Origin: Inquilinus sp. KBS0705
GTDB lineage: Bacteria; Bacteroidota; Bacteroidia; Sphingobacteriales; Sphingobacteriaceae
Direction: 5' to 3'
Length of the DNA stretch: 64,000 bases
NCBI GenBank assembly: GCA_005938025.2
Contig: VCCI02000001.1
Coordinates: 1,674,001 to 1,738,000, forward strand
The notes under the pieces are model-generated. The model was not told the DNA's origin and ran no database searches. It saw nothing but the letters and a program-made list of their open reading frames with translations. Shown piece after piece: positions 35,989 to 43,712 of the stretch (within the stretch, counting starts at the first letter, position 1; each line of letters begins with the position of its first letter). The translations under genes and the position numbers were made by a program.

Positions 35989-36597
35989 TTAGCCAATTAC
36001 CCTGAATGTTAAATTTATTCTTTCGCTCATTGGCTTTTTTGATTTTGGCACCTGGTGCTCCCAATTGTGCTGCAGATCGCCTTTCATTATCAGCAACGAT
36101 CCGTTCTCTAATTCTACCGCATATTTAAGTTTATGGTTGTGTTTATGCCTTACTTCAAACCGGCGTATCTGCCCGAAACTTACCGAAGCAATTATAGGAT
36201 TAACACCTAACTCCGGCTCATCATCGGCATGCCAGGCTACAGAATCGTTACCATTTCGGTAATCATTTAATAATACACTGTTAAATGATATTCCGGCGGC
36301 CTGCTCTATTCGCTCTTTCACAAATAGCAGTGCAGGTGTCCAGGGTAAAGGATCGTATTTTTTCCCACTAAAAGCGTAAGTTTTACTGTTGTCGCCGTAC
36401 CAGGCGGTTAAGCGTGGCGTATTTAGCAATTTGCCATACATCTGAATACTCTCCTGTTTCCATGCTATGGTATTTTTTAATTCTTGCATTAAACCCGCGC
36501 TTTCAACGGATGTAAAAAAGCCGGGCCGATAGTCCATTAAGTTTGCAGGCAGGTTTAAACTTTGCCCACCCCCATCAAAAAAACTTAGCTGTTCCAT
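35989..36597 (-). CDS. AlkB-like Fe(II)/2-oxoglutarate-dependent dioxygenase
   Basis: 202 residues. The iron site is WHADDE (His and Asp) with the distal His in NWEHQV; 2-oxoglutarate-binding arginines lie in ERINLTFR. The layout (N-terminal YRPGFFTS, PRLTAWYGD, LLNDYRNGNDSVAWH) is that of the bacterial AlkB group nearest to ALKBH2/3, which repair 1-methyladenine and 3-methylcytosine by oxidative demethylation. Confidence 0.93.
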   Translation of the reverse strand: MEQLSFFDGGGQSLNLPANLMDYRPGFFTSVESAGLMQELKNTIAWKQESIQMYGKLLNTPRLTAWYGDNSKTYAFSGKKYDPLPWTPALLFVKERIEQAAGISFNSVLLNDYRNGNDSVAWHADDEPELGVNPIIASVSFGQIRRFEVRHKHNHKLKYAVELENGSLLIMKGDLQHNWEHQVPKSKKPMSERINLTFRVIG

Positions 36598-36657
36598 TAG
36601 TGTTTAACATAGCGGCAATTAACATTGTTGCATCCTACAACGGCATAATTTGATACA

Positions 36658-37878
36658 TTATATCTTAATAAATATCTTTTTACGGTACATCCAATACAAT
36701 ATTAACCACTGTATTATTAACACCAAGGCGCCTTTTATAAGTGTGCTGTAAGCAATGCCGAATATCTGATCGTAATTTTGACCAAGGTGGATATAAAGCG
36801 TTTGCCGAATAAACGAACCAAAACCATCTGCCAGTACATATGCGGCAATTGAGTTGGTACCTATAACAATCAAAAACGAGGCCCATTTTTGATGTTTGCC
36901 GGCATCAATAACGCCATAAAATAACGACAGAAACAAAAAGCATATACCACCGCTAAATAATACCCAACCGGGTGTCCATATCCTTTTCACAACAGGTGCA
37001 ACACCTGTGAAGTGCAGAATGCCACTTAAAACTAATAAGCCAATGCCTATCACTATAAATTGCTTAACTAAAGTATACGGCGCCTTACCCGACCGTAGCA
37101 TATTACCGGCCAATAAACCGATGATCATGGTACCAAGTGTAGGGATAAAGCTTAAGGTTGAATACCCCCCGCCGTTATTGGTAAAGTAATATTCGCGGGG
37201 AAAAAGATTTAGGAACCATTTGTCAAAAGCCCATGCAAAGTTGGTGTTCTTGTTCCAGTGCGCTGCAAAACCAGTGAAATTGTGTTCCCAGTTTGAGGGC
37301 ACTCCCGCAGCTGCATAATCAAACTGTGCGCCGGGTAAGGGATAAAAAGCAAATGCAGCCCAATAACCAACTAATATTAAAATTAAGGCAACAAGCTGCG
37401 TACGCTGTTTGCAAAAGCCCAGTAAAAACAAAAAGGTATACCCTAAACCAATTTGGCTCAGGGTATCTTCAAATGTAAAATAGGTTTGCTTACTCCACAT
37501 CGACCGCAGAAAAATACCCAATGCGATAAGGATAACTGACCGTATCAGCGCATGCTTAAGTAACTCGCTAAATTTCCCTCCCTTAGCTAATCTGCCTGCT
37601 ATAGAAAACGGCAACGCCAACCCTACCAAAAAAGAGAAGGAAGGCTGTATCATATCATGTAAAGAACACCCCGCCCATTGCACATGATCCTGATTAAAGT
37701 AAAGAAACTTCCAGAAGGAACTATTGGGTAAAGACTCCGACACATGCTGAAAGGATAACACTTCGCCCATCATAAGCAGCATAACAAAGCCACGGTAAGC
37801 ATCAACAGACGTTAAACGGCCTGTTTTAGTCACAGGCTCAATAATAGGCACATCGTTTAGGTTGGGTGTAGTGCTCAT
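36658..37878 (-). CDS. Integral membrane acyltransferase-like protein (HGSNAT/DUF5009 family)
   Basis: 406 residues from ATG 37878. RLTSVDAYRGFVMLLMMGEV near the N-terminus is the signature of this family, followed by about ten helices (SFSFLVGLALPFSIAG, FIPTLGTMIIGLLAGNML, GWVLFSGGICFLFLSLFYGV). Homologues include heparan-alpha-glucosaminide N-acetyltransferase; substrate of the bacterial members is unknown. The gene stands alone. Confidence 0.85.
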   Translation of the reverse strand: MSTTPNLNDVPIIEPVTKTGRLTSVDAYRGFVMLLMMGEVLSFQHVSESLPNSSFWKFLYFNQDHVQWAGCSLHDMIQPSFSFLVGLALPFSIAGRLAKGGKFSELLKHALIRSVILIALGIFLRSMWSKQTYFTFEDTLSQIGLGYTFLFLLGFCKQRTQLVALILILVGYWAAFAFYPLPGAQFDYAAAGVPSNWEHNFTGFAAHWNKNTNFAWAFDKWFLNLFPREYYFTNNGGGYSTLSFIPTLGTMIIGLLAGNMLRSGKAPYTLVKQFIVIGIGLLVLSGILHFTGVAPVVKRIWTPGWVLFSGGICFLFLSLFYGVIDAGKHQKWASFLIVIGTNSIAAYVLADGFGSFIRQTLYIHLGQNYDQIFGIAYSTLIKGALVLIIQWLILYWMYRKKIFIKI

Positions 37879-38032
37879 ATGGTTTAATTTGGTAAGGTTT
37901 AGCAATATCGTAATTATTGTTGCTATTGCGTTTTTTATAATGGCTTTTCAATGATTTATCATCTGTTAAATTAAGTTAAAGCGCTGATTGTAAAACCTTT
38001 TTTTTTTAATGTTGTAAAATTAAAATACAGCC

Positions 38033-38926
38033 ATGAAGTCATTACAAAAAGTATATTCTATTGCACTCTGTTGTATACTGTTTGCCTGTACCAATCATCC
38101 GGCAGGTAACAATGCATCTTCTTCAAAAACTAAGGTCGATATTGTAAGTAACAACGTGCACATAGCTTATACGGATAGTGGAACAGGTGACACCACGTTA
38201 CTATTTGTGCATGGATGGATAATTAACAAAGGTTACTGGAGCAATCAGATAGATCATTTCAATAAAAAGTACAGGGTTGTTGCCATAGATCTGCCCGGCT
38301 TTGGGCAATCAGGTAAAAACAGAAAGGTTTGGACTACAAAGGCGTATGGGGAAGATATAAAGGCAGTAATTGACCAGCTGCATCTAAAGAATGTAATATT
38401 GATAGGGCATTCAATGTCTGGTGATATTGTGCTACAGGGAGCAATTGATGCAGGTAATAATGTGATAGGGCTTGTAGGGGTTGACAACTTTAAAGGGCCC
38501 GGTGTACCACAAACAGGCGATACGGTAAAAGCTAAAAAAGAGTACGATGAAGCTGTTACAGCTATGAAAAAGGATTTTGTCGCGTTTGCTACAAGCTACT
38601 TTAACCAGGACCTGTTTTACAAAACGACCGCCGACAGCATTCGCAAACGTATTTTAGCCGATGTTAAACGTGCAGACCCAGCTATTGCTATAGCAACTAT
38701 TACCCAGGATAACTTTGACGAAGCAGCTAAGCTGATTGAAGCAAACAAGAAACTGTATATGATTAACAGCGACTACCAACCTACAGATACCAGTGGATTA
38801 GTGAGGAAGAAAATCCCTTACAAGCTATTAACAATACATGCTACTGGGCATTTCCCCATGATTGAAAAGCCAAATGAATTTAACACCGCTCTTGAAAATG
38901 TAATTGCCGATTTACGCCAGCGTTGA
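38033..38926 (+). CDS. Alpha/beta hydrolase lipoprotein
   Basis: 297 residues with lipobox (ILFAC, Cys about 19). The hydrolase fold has oxyanion-hole motif LFVHGWIINKGYW, nucleophile elbow GHSMSGD, and catalytic His in HATGHFPMIEKP; an acid residue lies between. It is likely an esterase or epoxide-hydrolase-like enzyme on the cell envelope. It overlaps the 3' end of the convergent GAF kinase gene by 15 nt. Confidence 0.9.
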   Translation: MKSLQKVYSIALCCILFACTNHPAGNNASSSKTKVDIVSNNVHIAYTDSGTGDTTLLFVHGWIINKGYWSNQIDHFNKKYRVVAIDLPGFGQSGKNRKVWTTKAYGEDIKAVIDQLHLKNVILIGHSMSGDIVLQGAIDAGNNVIGLVGVDNFKGPGVPQTGDTVKAKKEYDEAVTAMKKDFVAFATSYFNQDLFYKTTADSIRKRILADVKRADPAIAIATITQDNFDEAAKLIEANKKLYMINSDYQPTDTSGLVRKKIPYKLLTIHATGHFPMIEKPNEFNTALENVIADLRQR

Positions 38927-40153
38927 TGTGGTACGCAGATTTTTTTGGACAGTGAAAATAAACGAGGTCCCGGTTCCTATAACTGATTCTACCTTAATGG
39001 TACCGCCTAATTTTTCGATAAGCGCCTTAACGGTATAAAGGCCAATACCCGTCCCCTTTTTATTAAACCTATCAATTACATTAAGGGTTACTTCTTTATA
39101 AAATATCTTCTCAAGGTTTTTCTCAGCTATGCCCATGCCATTATCAGCAATGGTAAAAATGTAGTGAGTATCATTTTCTTTAAATGCAATATCAATTTCA
39201 CCGCTTTCTTTATCATTGTATCTTACTGCATTTGTCAATAAATTCATAAATATTTGCTCAATAGCTACAGATGAGCAGATAATTGTATTGTCCTGTACCG
39301 GTAAGTTAACTTTAATAGTATATGGTATTTCTAATAAGCCCAGTACATTTTTAAGCACCTGATTAAGCTGTAGGCACTCCTGGTTGGTAAGCAGTAAAGC
39401 CGGCTTGGTTGAATAGTCAAGCATTTCATCCACCAAATTCAATAGTTTTTTTGAGGAGTTTATGCTTAACTCTACTAAACGCAGGCTTTTAATATCTTTT
39501 ACTTCGTTTAAACGCAATTGCAAAGCCTGTTGCGTAAGCAATATACTTGATAGTGGATTTTTAATATCGTGTGCGGCGGTAGTCGCAAATTTTTGAATAA
39601 AAGTATTGGCTTCCAGCAGCACTTCATTGGTTAGCTGCAATGCAGTAAGCTTTTTACGGAGCTCCATTTGTGTTAACACTTGCTTAGCTAAAATACGCAG
39701 GGATTGCAACTGGCTATCTGTTAATTCTTTTGGCTCATGGTCAATTACACATAATGACCCCAGCGGGTAACCATCGGCAGTAACCAGCGGTACTCCGGCA
39801 TAAAATATAACGCTCGGGTCATTGGTAACTAATGGATTATTAACAAAACGCTCATCTTTACGGGCGTCATTCACCACCATTACATCATCAGCATTAATAA
39901 TGGTATGCGAACAAAAAGCATGCTCCCTCGGGGTTTCTGTCACTTTCACTTTATCGCCAATTTTAGCTTTAAACCACTGGCGCGTTTCGTCTACAAGTGT
40001 AATAAGAGCAATGGGTGTATGGCAAATTTCGGATGCAAGTAGTGCTAGCTCCTCAAAGTCTTCTTCGGGCTCAGTATCAAGAATATTATAAGACGAAAGC
40101 GCTTCTAAACGTTCACTTTCGTTCTCGGGTATCGGATAAGAAAGATTCACCAA
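38912..40153 (-). CDS. GAF-domain sensor histidine kinase
   Basis: 413 residues without membrane helices. Residues about 20-165 form a GAF domain (ICHTPIALITLVDETRQWFK, YPLGSLCVIDHEP), the type found with cyanobacterial-like phytochrome sensors, then a dimerisation domain with phospho-His in AAHDIKNPLSSILL. The ATPase boxes are MNLLTNAVRYND (N), IADNGMGI (G1) and GTGIGLYTVKALIEKLGG (G2). A cytoplasmic sensor; no response regulator is adjacent. Confidence 0.93.
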   Translation of the reverse strand: MVNLSYPIPENESERLEALSSYNILDTEPEEDFEELALLASEICHTPIALITLVDETRQWFKAKIGDKVKVTETPREHAFCSHTIINADDVMVVNDARKDERFVNNPLVTNDPSVIFYAGVPLVTADGYPLGSLCVIDHEPKELTDSQLQSLRILAKQVLTQMELRKKLTALQLTNEVLLEANTFIQKFATTAAHDIKNPLSSILLTQQALQLRLNEVKDIKSLRLVELSINSSKKLLNLVDEMLDYSTKPALLLTNQECLQLNQVLKNVLGLLEIPYTIKVNLPVQDNTIICSSVAIEQIFMNLLTNAVRYNDKESGEIDIAFKENDTHYIFTIADNGMGIAEKNLEKIFYKEVTLNVIDRFNKKGTGIGLYTVKALIEKLGGTIKVESVIGTGTSFIFTVQKNLRTTSTLA

Positions 40154-40349
40154 TAGTAATTAGACTATAAATATAGTGCTTTAGATTGTAATACGGAAAC
40201 CACATTTTTTAACAGTAACCTAAAATATATAATACTATAGTTAATGTTTAATTTGAAATATTAAGTAAAACCTGTCTATGCATTATTAGCGATGGTGAGC
40301 ATGTTAAGGCTATTTTCCGACCATACTGGCCTAAATGGTTTAAAAATCG

Positions 40350-40357
40350 TACCTTTG
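40350..40357 (+). promoter_or_regulatory. Putative -7 box upstream of the J-KTSC gene
   Basis: TACCTTTG matches TAnnTTTG; the start site would be near 40364, so the ATG at 40430 (or 40409) is downstream of it and the in-frame start at 40292 is unlikely. No clear -33. Confidence 0.4.
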
Positions 40358-40429
40358 CAGAATTATTTTCCTGAGCATGTGTTTTTATTAATAGCCTCAT
40401 ACTCAACGATGATAGAAAAAATAAAACAC

Positions 40430-40876
40430 ATGAAAAAAATTGTCGACTATAGGAAGCTTTTAGGAGTACAGGAAGCTACAGAACTACAGGAACTAAAAAC
40501 TACTTACCGCAGCCTGATGAAAACATGGCACCCTGATAAGTTTCAGGATGTTGAAAGCCGTACAGATGCTGAAGAAAAAAGTAAAACCATAATAGAAGCT
40601 TACCATTTTTTGGTAAGCATAGCGCCCGAAACTCGCAGCCAGTCTTTTGCCGAATACACCCTTACCACAACCACTGCAGCCATAGCCGATTTTGAATATA
40701 AGCAACAGGTTTTACAGGTTAACTTTACAGATGGCAGCGCATACGAATATTTTGATGTGCCAAAAGCTGTGTATATAAAATTAATAAATGCTGATTCGCC
40801 GAGCAGGTTTGCACGCAGGCATATTTTTAATAATTATGTATACCGCAGCATGAGTAAGCTGGTAGCCACTGCATAA
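40430..40876 (+). CDS. J-domain protein with C-terminal KTSC domain
   Basis: 148 residues from ATG 40430 (MKKIVDYRKLLGVQEATE). Residues about 5-70 are a J domain with the diagnostic HPD in TWHPDKF. After a linker a KTSC domain occupies about 80-145 (VNFTDGSAYEYFDVPKAVYI, FNNYVYRSM). J domains stimulate Hsp70 ATPase; KTSC domains occur in lysyl-tRNA synthetase-like and other proteins and have no fixed role. Its partner is unknown. An ATG at 40409 is an alternative start. Confidence 0.82.
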   Translation: MKKIVDYRKLLGVQEATELQELKTTYRSLMKTWHPDKFQDVESRTDAEEKSKTIIEAYHFLVSIAPETRSQSFAEYTLTTTTAAIADFEYKQQVLQVNFTDGSAYEYFDVPKAVYIKLINADSPSRFARRHIFNNYVYRSMSKLVATA

Positions 40877-40900
40877 TTCCTATATTAGTACTTAATTGTT

Positions 40901-41344
40901 ATGGTAGATATTTTAAAAAAGCGGGGCAACTTGTTATTGTTTATCGTAGCTATAGTGCTAACCTGTATAGGTGTTTTAAAGCTTATTGACTATGTGGTGT
41001 TTATTACCACAAAAAGGGGGGCCATTGCAACCGTAGTTAAAGTTGAGCTTACCCACGCACCAAAGCCTTATAAGGTTTCGCTCGTATATTTAAACCGTTA
41101 TGTAAACGATAATGTAGTTACCTACATTGACAATATTGGCGATGTGTACGGAAAACGATATCTTGAAGTGCATAATCGCCTGCCTATCTACTACAGAAAT
41201 TACTTTCCACGTGAAGTTTATTTAAAACATTATAAATACCCAACCTGGGGTTATGCTGCATTTAACATGATTTATATAATTGTAATGGTTATTATAGCTA
41301 ATTATGCCGCTAAACGCAAGAATCTACCTGTTACTTGGCTTTAA
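40901..41344 (+). CDS. Hypothetical two-helix membrane protein (DUF3592-like layout)
   Basis: 147 residues, not confidently recognised. It has an N-terminal helix (LLLFIVAIVLTCIGVLKLI), an extracytoplasmic domain of about 85 residues rich in Tyr and Val, and a C-terminal helix (AAFNMIYIIVMVIIANYAA), as in DUF3592 proteins. It follows the J-KTSC gene by 24 nt and precedes the START-domain gene. Confidence 0.6.
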   Translation: MVDILKKRGNLLLFIVAIVLTCIGVLKLIDYVVFITTKRGAIATVVKVELTHAPKPYKVSLVYLNRYVNDNVVTYIDNIGDVYGKRYLEVHNRLPIYYRNYFPREVYLKHYKYPTWGYAAFNMIYIIVMVIIANYAAKRKNLPVTWL

Positions 41345-41382
41345 GATGTTTTAGCTATGACAGCTTAATACAACTGAACAAT

Positions 41383-41390
41383 TATTTTTG
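41383..41390 (+). promoter_or_regulatory. Putative -7 box of the START-domain gene
   Basis: TATTTTTG fits TAnnTTTG and lies 17 nt before the ATG at 41408. No -33 TTG at 19 nt was seen. Confidence 0.4.
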
Positions 41391-41407
41391 CTATATAATA
41401 ATCATTC

Positions 41408-42052
41408 ATGTTTAAGAAGATACTGTTTTTTATATCCCTGTTATTTGTAAACGCTATTGCTTACGCCCAGTACCAATGGACGCTAAAAAGTGATAATGAT
41501 GGAATTAAGGTTTATAGCAGCCCCGTTCATAATTCGCGTGTAAAAGCCTTAAGGGTAGAATGTAGTTACGAGGCTAATTTAGCACAAATAGTTACCGTAT
41601 TACTTGATGTTAAAGCTTGTACCGAATGGGTTTACCACACCAAAAGCTGTACATTAATTAAACAGGTATCGCCCTCAGAACTATATTACTATTCAGAAAT
41701 AAGCTTGCCCTGGCCGGTTCAAAACCGCGATTTTGTAGCTCATTTAACCGTGACACAAGATCCTGAAACTAAAGTGGTAACAATGGATGGCCCAGCAGTC
41801 GCAGGATTAATCCCTGCTAAAGATGGCTTGGTACGCATTAGCAACTCAATAGGAAAGTGGACAATAACACCAATAAAAAAAGACGAGATACATGTAGAAT
41901 ATACTTTGCAGGTAGATCCGGGTGGCAATATCCCGGCCTGGCTGGTAAATATATTTTCGTCTGAAGGGCCTGTACAGAGTTTTAAAAGCCTTAAAGAACA
42001 ATTAAAAAAGCCTGCCTTAAAAAACGCTACGCTACATTTTATAAAAGAGTAA
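41408..42052 (+). CDS. START domain-containing secreted protein
   Basis: 214 residues with signal peptide MFKKILFFISLLFVNAIAYA. The START/SRPBCC fold is indicated by WTLKSDNDGIKVYSSPV, ECSYEANLAQIVTVLLDV, YYYSEISLPWPVQNRDFVAH and the C-terminal PGGNIPAWLVNIFSSEGPVQ. START proteins bind lipids in a deep cavity. It is likely periplasmic. It ends 5 nt before the convergent ispH stop. Confidence 0.9.
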   Translation: MFKKILFFISLLFVNAIAYAQYQWTLKSDNDGIKVYSSPVHNSRVKALRVECSYEANLAQIVTVLLDVKACTEWVYHTKSCTLIKQVSPSELYYYSEISLPWPVQNRDFVAHLTVTQDPETKVVTMDGPAVAGLIPAKDGLVRISNSIGKWTITPIKKDEIHVEYTLQVDPGGNIPAWLVNIFSSEGPVQSFKSLKEQLKKPALKNATLHFIKE

Positions 42053-42057
42053 TCAGC

Positions 42058-42903
42058 TTAATATTGGGCAATATGTGCTCTCACCTTTTCCATTAGCCAC
42101 ATAGGGGTTGATGTTGCGCCACAAATCCCTACAGTTTGGTTCGGTTTAAACCATTCGGCGCTTATCTCATCCGTGCCCGACACAAAAAATGTTTGCGGAT
42201 TTGCTTCTTTACAAGCCTTGTATAACATTTTCCCGTTTGAAGATTTAGAACCGGATACAAATAACACCACATCATGCTTAGCTGCAAAGTCTCGCAATTC
42301 AATATCGCGGTTAGATACCTGTCGACATATGGTATCTTTAAGACTCACTTTTACGCCATCCCTCTCCAGCTTTTCTCTTATACTATATAATTCGGTAGTG
42401 CTTTTTGTGGTTTGGCTGTAAAGTGTTATTGCATTCGGTATAGACGCTTTATCCAACTCGTCATAACCTGCAAATACTACAGCCTGGTTATTGGTTTGCC
42501 CTTTAAGGCCCTCTACTTCTGCATGCCCCTCCTTACCAAACAGGTAAATAAGCTCTCCGTTATCGTATGATCGTTTAATACGGTTCTGCAATTTCAAAAC
42601 AACGGGGCAAGAGGCATCAATTAAACGAATATTTTGCTGTAGCGCAATTTGATAGGTAGATGGGGGTTCGCCGTGGGCACGTATCAAAACAGTTTCGTTC
42701 CATAAGTTGCCAAGCTCAGTGTAATCTATAATTCTAAGTCCTTTGGCTTGGAGGCGGGTAACTTCTTCGTCGTTATGTACAATATCGCCTAAGCAATACA
42801 GGTACCCTTGTTCGGCCAGCAAGTCTTCGGCCATATCAATAGCATATATCACCCCAAAACAAAACCCTGAATTTGTATCAATAAAACTTTTTAGATCCAA
42901 CAT
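42058..42903 (-). CDS. ispH: 4-hydroxy-3-methylbut-2-enyl diphosphate reductase
   Basis: 281 residues, the last enzyme of the MEP isoprenoid pathway. The three Fe-S cysteines lie in NSGFCFGV, DASCPVV and the GICGATSTP region; the flanking signatures IRAHGEPPS and VSGSKSSNG are typical. It makes isopentenyl and dimethylallyl diphosphate in the cytoplasm. It is the only MEP gene in the window and is flanked by a MarR regulator gene 68 bp upstream on the same strand. Confidence 0.96.
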   Translation of the reverse strand: MLDLKSFIDTNSGFCFGVIYAIDMAEDLLAEQGYLYCLGDIVHNDEEVTRLQAKGLRIIDYTELGNLWNETVLIRAHGEPPSTYQIALQQNIRLIDASCPVVLKLQNRIKRSYDNGELIYLFGKEGHAEVEGLKGQTNNQAVVFAGYDELDKASIPNAITLYSQTTKSTTELYSIREKLERDGVKVSLKDTICRQVSNRDIELRDFAAKHDVVLFVSGSKSSNGKMLYKACKEANPQTFFVSGTDEISAEWFKPNQTVGICGATSTPMWLMEKVRAHIAQY

Positions 42904-42971
42904 TCAATAATACCTTTTTATAAAGGTACAATATTGTTCTAAATTTGTTTAAGTAAAATATTATTGAACTA

Positions 42972-43655
42972 TTATTTTAATGTAAACTTTTCGATACTCT
43001 TCATATCTTCTTTGGTAACTACCAGTTTATCCTGATGAATACGGTAATGAAAATTCTCCAACTTTTGCAGCAGGTAATTCAATGTAAATTTTTCCGTAGT
43101 AGTAAGGTCACCGGTTACTATTTGGCCAACATAGTTCATATCTTCAAAAACTTTATACAGAAGCTCCTTCCCCTCATTGGTGATAGATATACGCTTGCTG
43201 CGCTTGTCTTTTTCGTCATTTATCTGTTTGGCAAGCCCGGCGCTAATTAATCGGCGTATAACTTCTGTACCCGACGTTTTTTCTTGTAAATTGTGGCTAA
43301 TCAGGTCTTTTTTGGCTAAATCGGTATGAGTGAGTAAAATAGCCAGGCAGGTAAAATCCTCTGCTGTTTGTAAAGGTGTACCATCCAGGGCCTTTTTAAT
43401 ATACGATTTTGCGTAACGGCTCATATACACAACCAACCGGCCTATACTGTTATCCAATTGATAAGCTAACTGTTGCGATTCGTTTTCTTTATCGCCAAAA
43501 CGTACATCTGTGCTTACCTGTGTATCAGCAGGCTCGGCAACACGACTTACTAAAAATCCGGCAAAATCCTGTATCGATAATTCCTCGTTACCGCTCTCCT
43601 CTTCAAATTTTTCAACGAGGTCTATTAATTCGTGTATTAGCCTGTAGGATTTCAT
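42972..43655 (-). CDS. MarR family transcriptional regulator
   Basis: 227 residues, longer than most MarR proteins (140-170) because of an N-terminal segment (HELIDLVEKFEEESGNEELS). The winged helix is seen in FTCLAILLTHTDLAKKDLIS, and the wing and dimer helix in RRLISAGLAKQINDEKDKRSKRISI, followed by GKELLYKVFEDM. The -7 box is at 43670-43677. Its ligand and target genes are not evident; ispH lies just downstream. Confidence 0.9.
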   Translation of the reverse strand: MKSYRLIHELIDLVEKFEEESGNEELSIQDFAGFLVSRVAEPADTQVSTDVRFGDKENESQQLAYQLDNSIGRLVVYMSRYAKSYIKKALDGTPLQTAEDFTCLAILLTHTDLAKKDLISHNLQEKTSGTEVIRRLISAGLAKQINDEKDKRSKRISITNEGKELLYKVFEDMNYVGQIVTGDLTTTEKFTLNYLLQKLENFHYRIHQDKLVVTKEDMKSIEKFTLK

Positions 43656-43669
43656 TAATTGATCAAAAT

Positions 43670-43677
43670 CAAATATA
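43670..43677 (-). promoter_or_regulatory. Putative -7 box of the MarR regulator gene
   Basis: On the minus strand TATATTTG matches TAnnTTTG, 14 nt upstream of the ATG at 43655. A -33 TTG at 19 nt was not found. Confidence 0.4.
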
Positions 43678-43712
43678 GTTATCCTATCAACATTTACGGC
43701 TATTGGTACTAC

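Noticed and set aside
42928..42937. ACAATATTGT palindrome upstream of ispH as a MarR operator
   Set aside because: Ten AT-rich bases are too short to distinguish from chance and no second copy was seen near the MarR gene.
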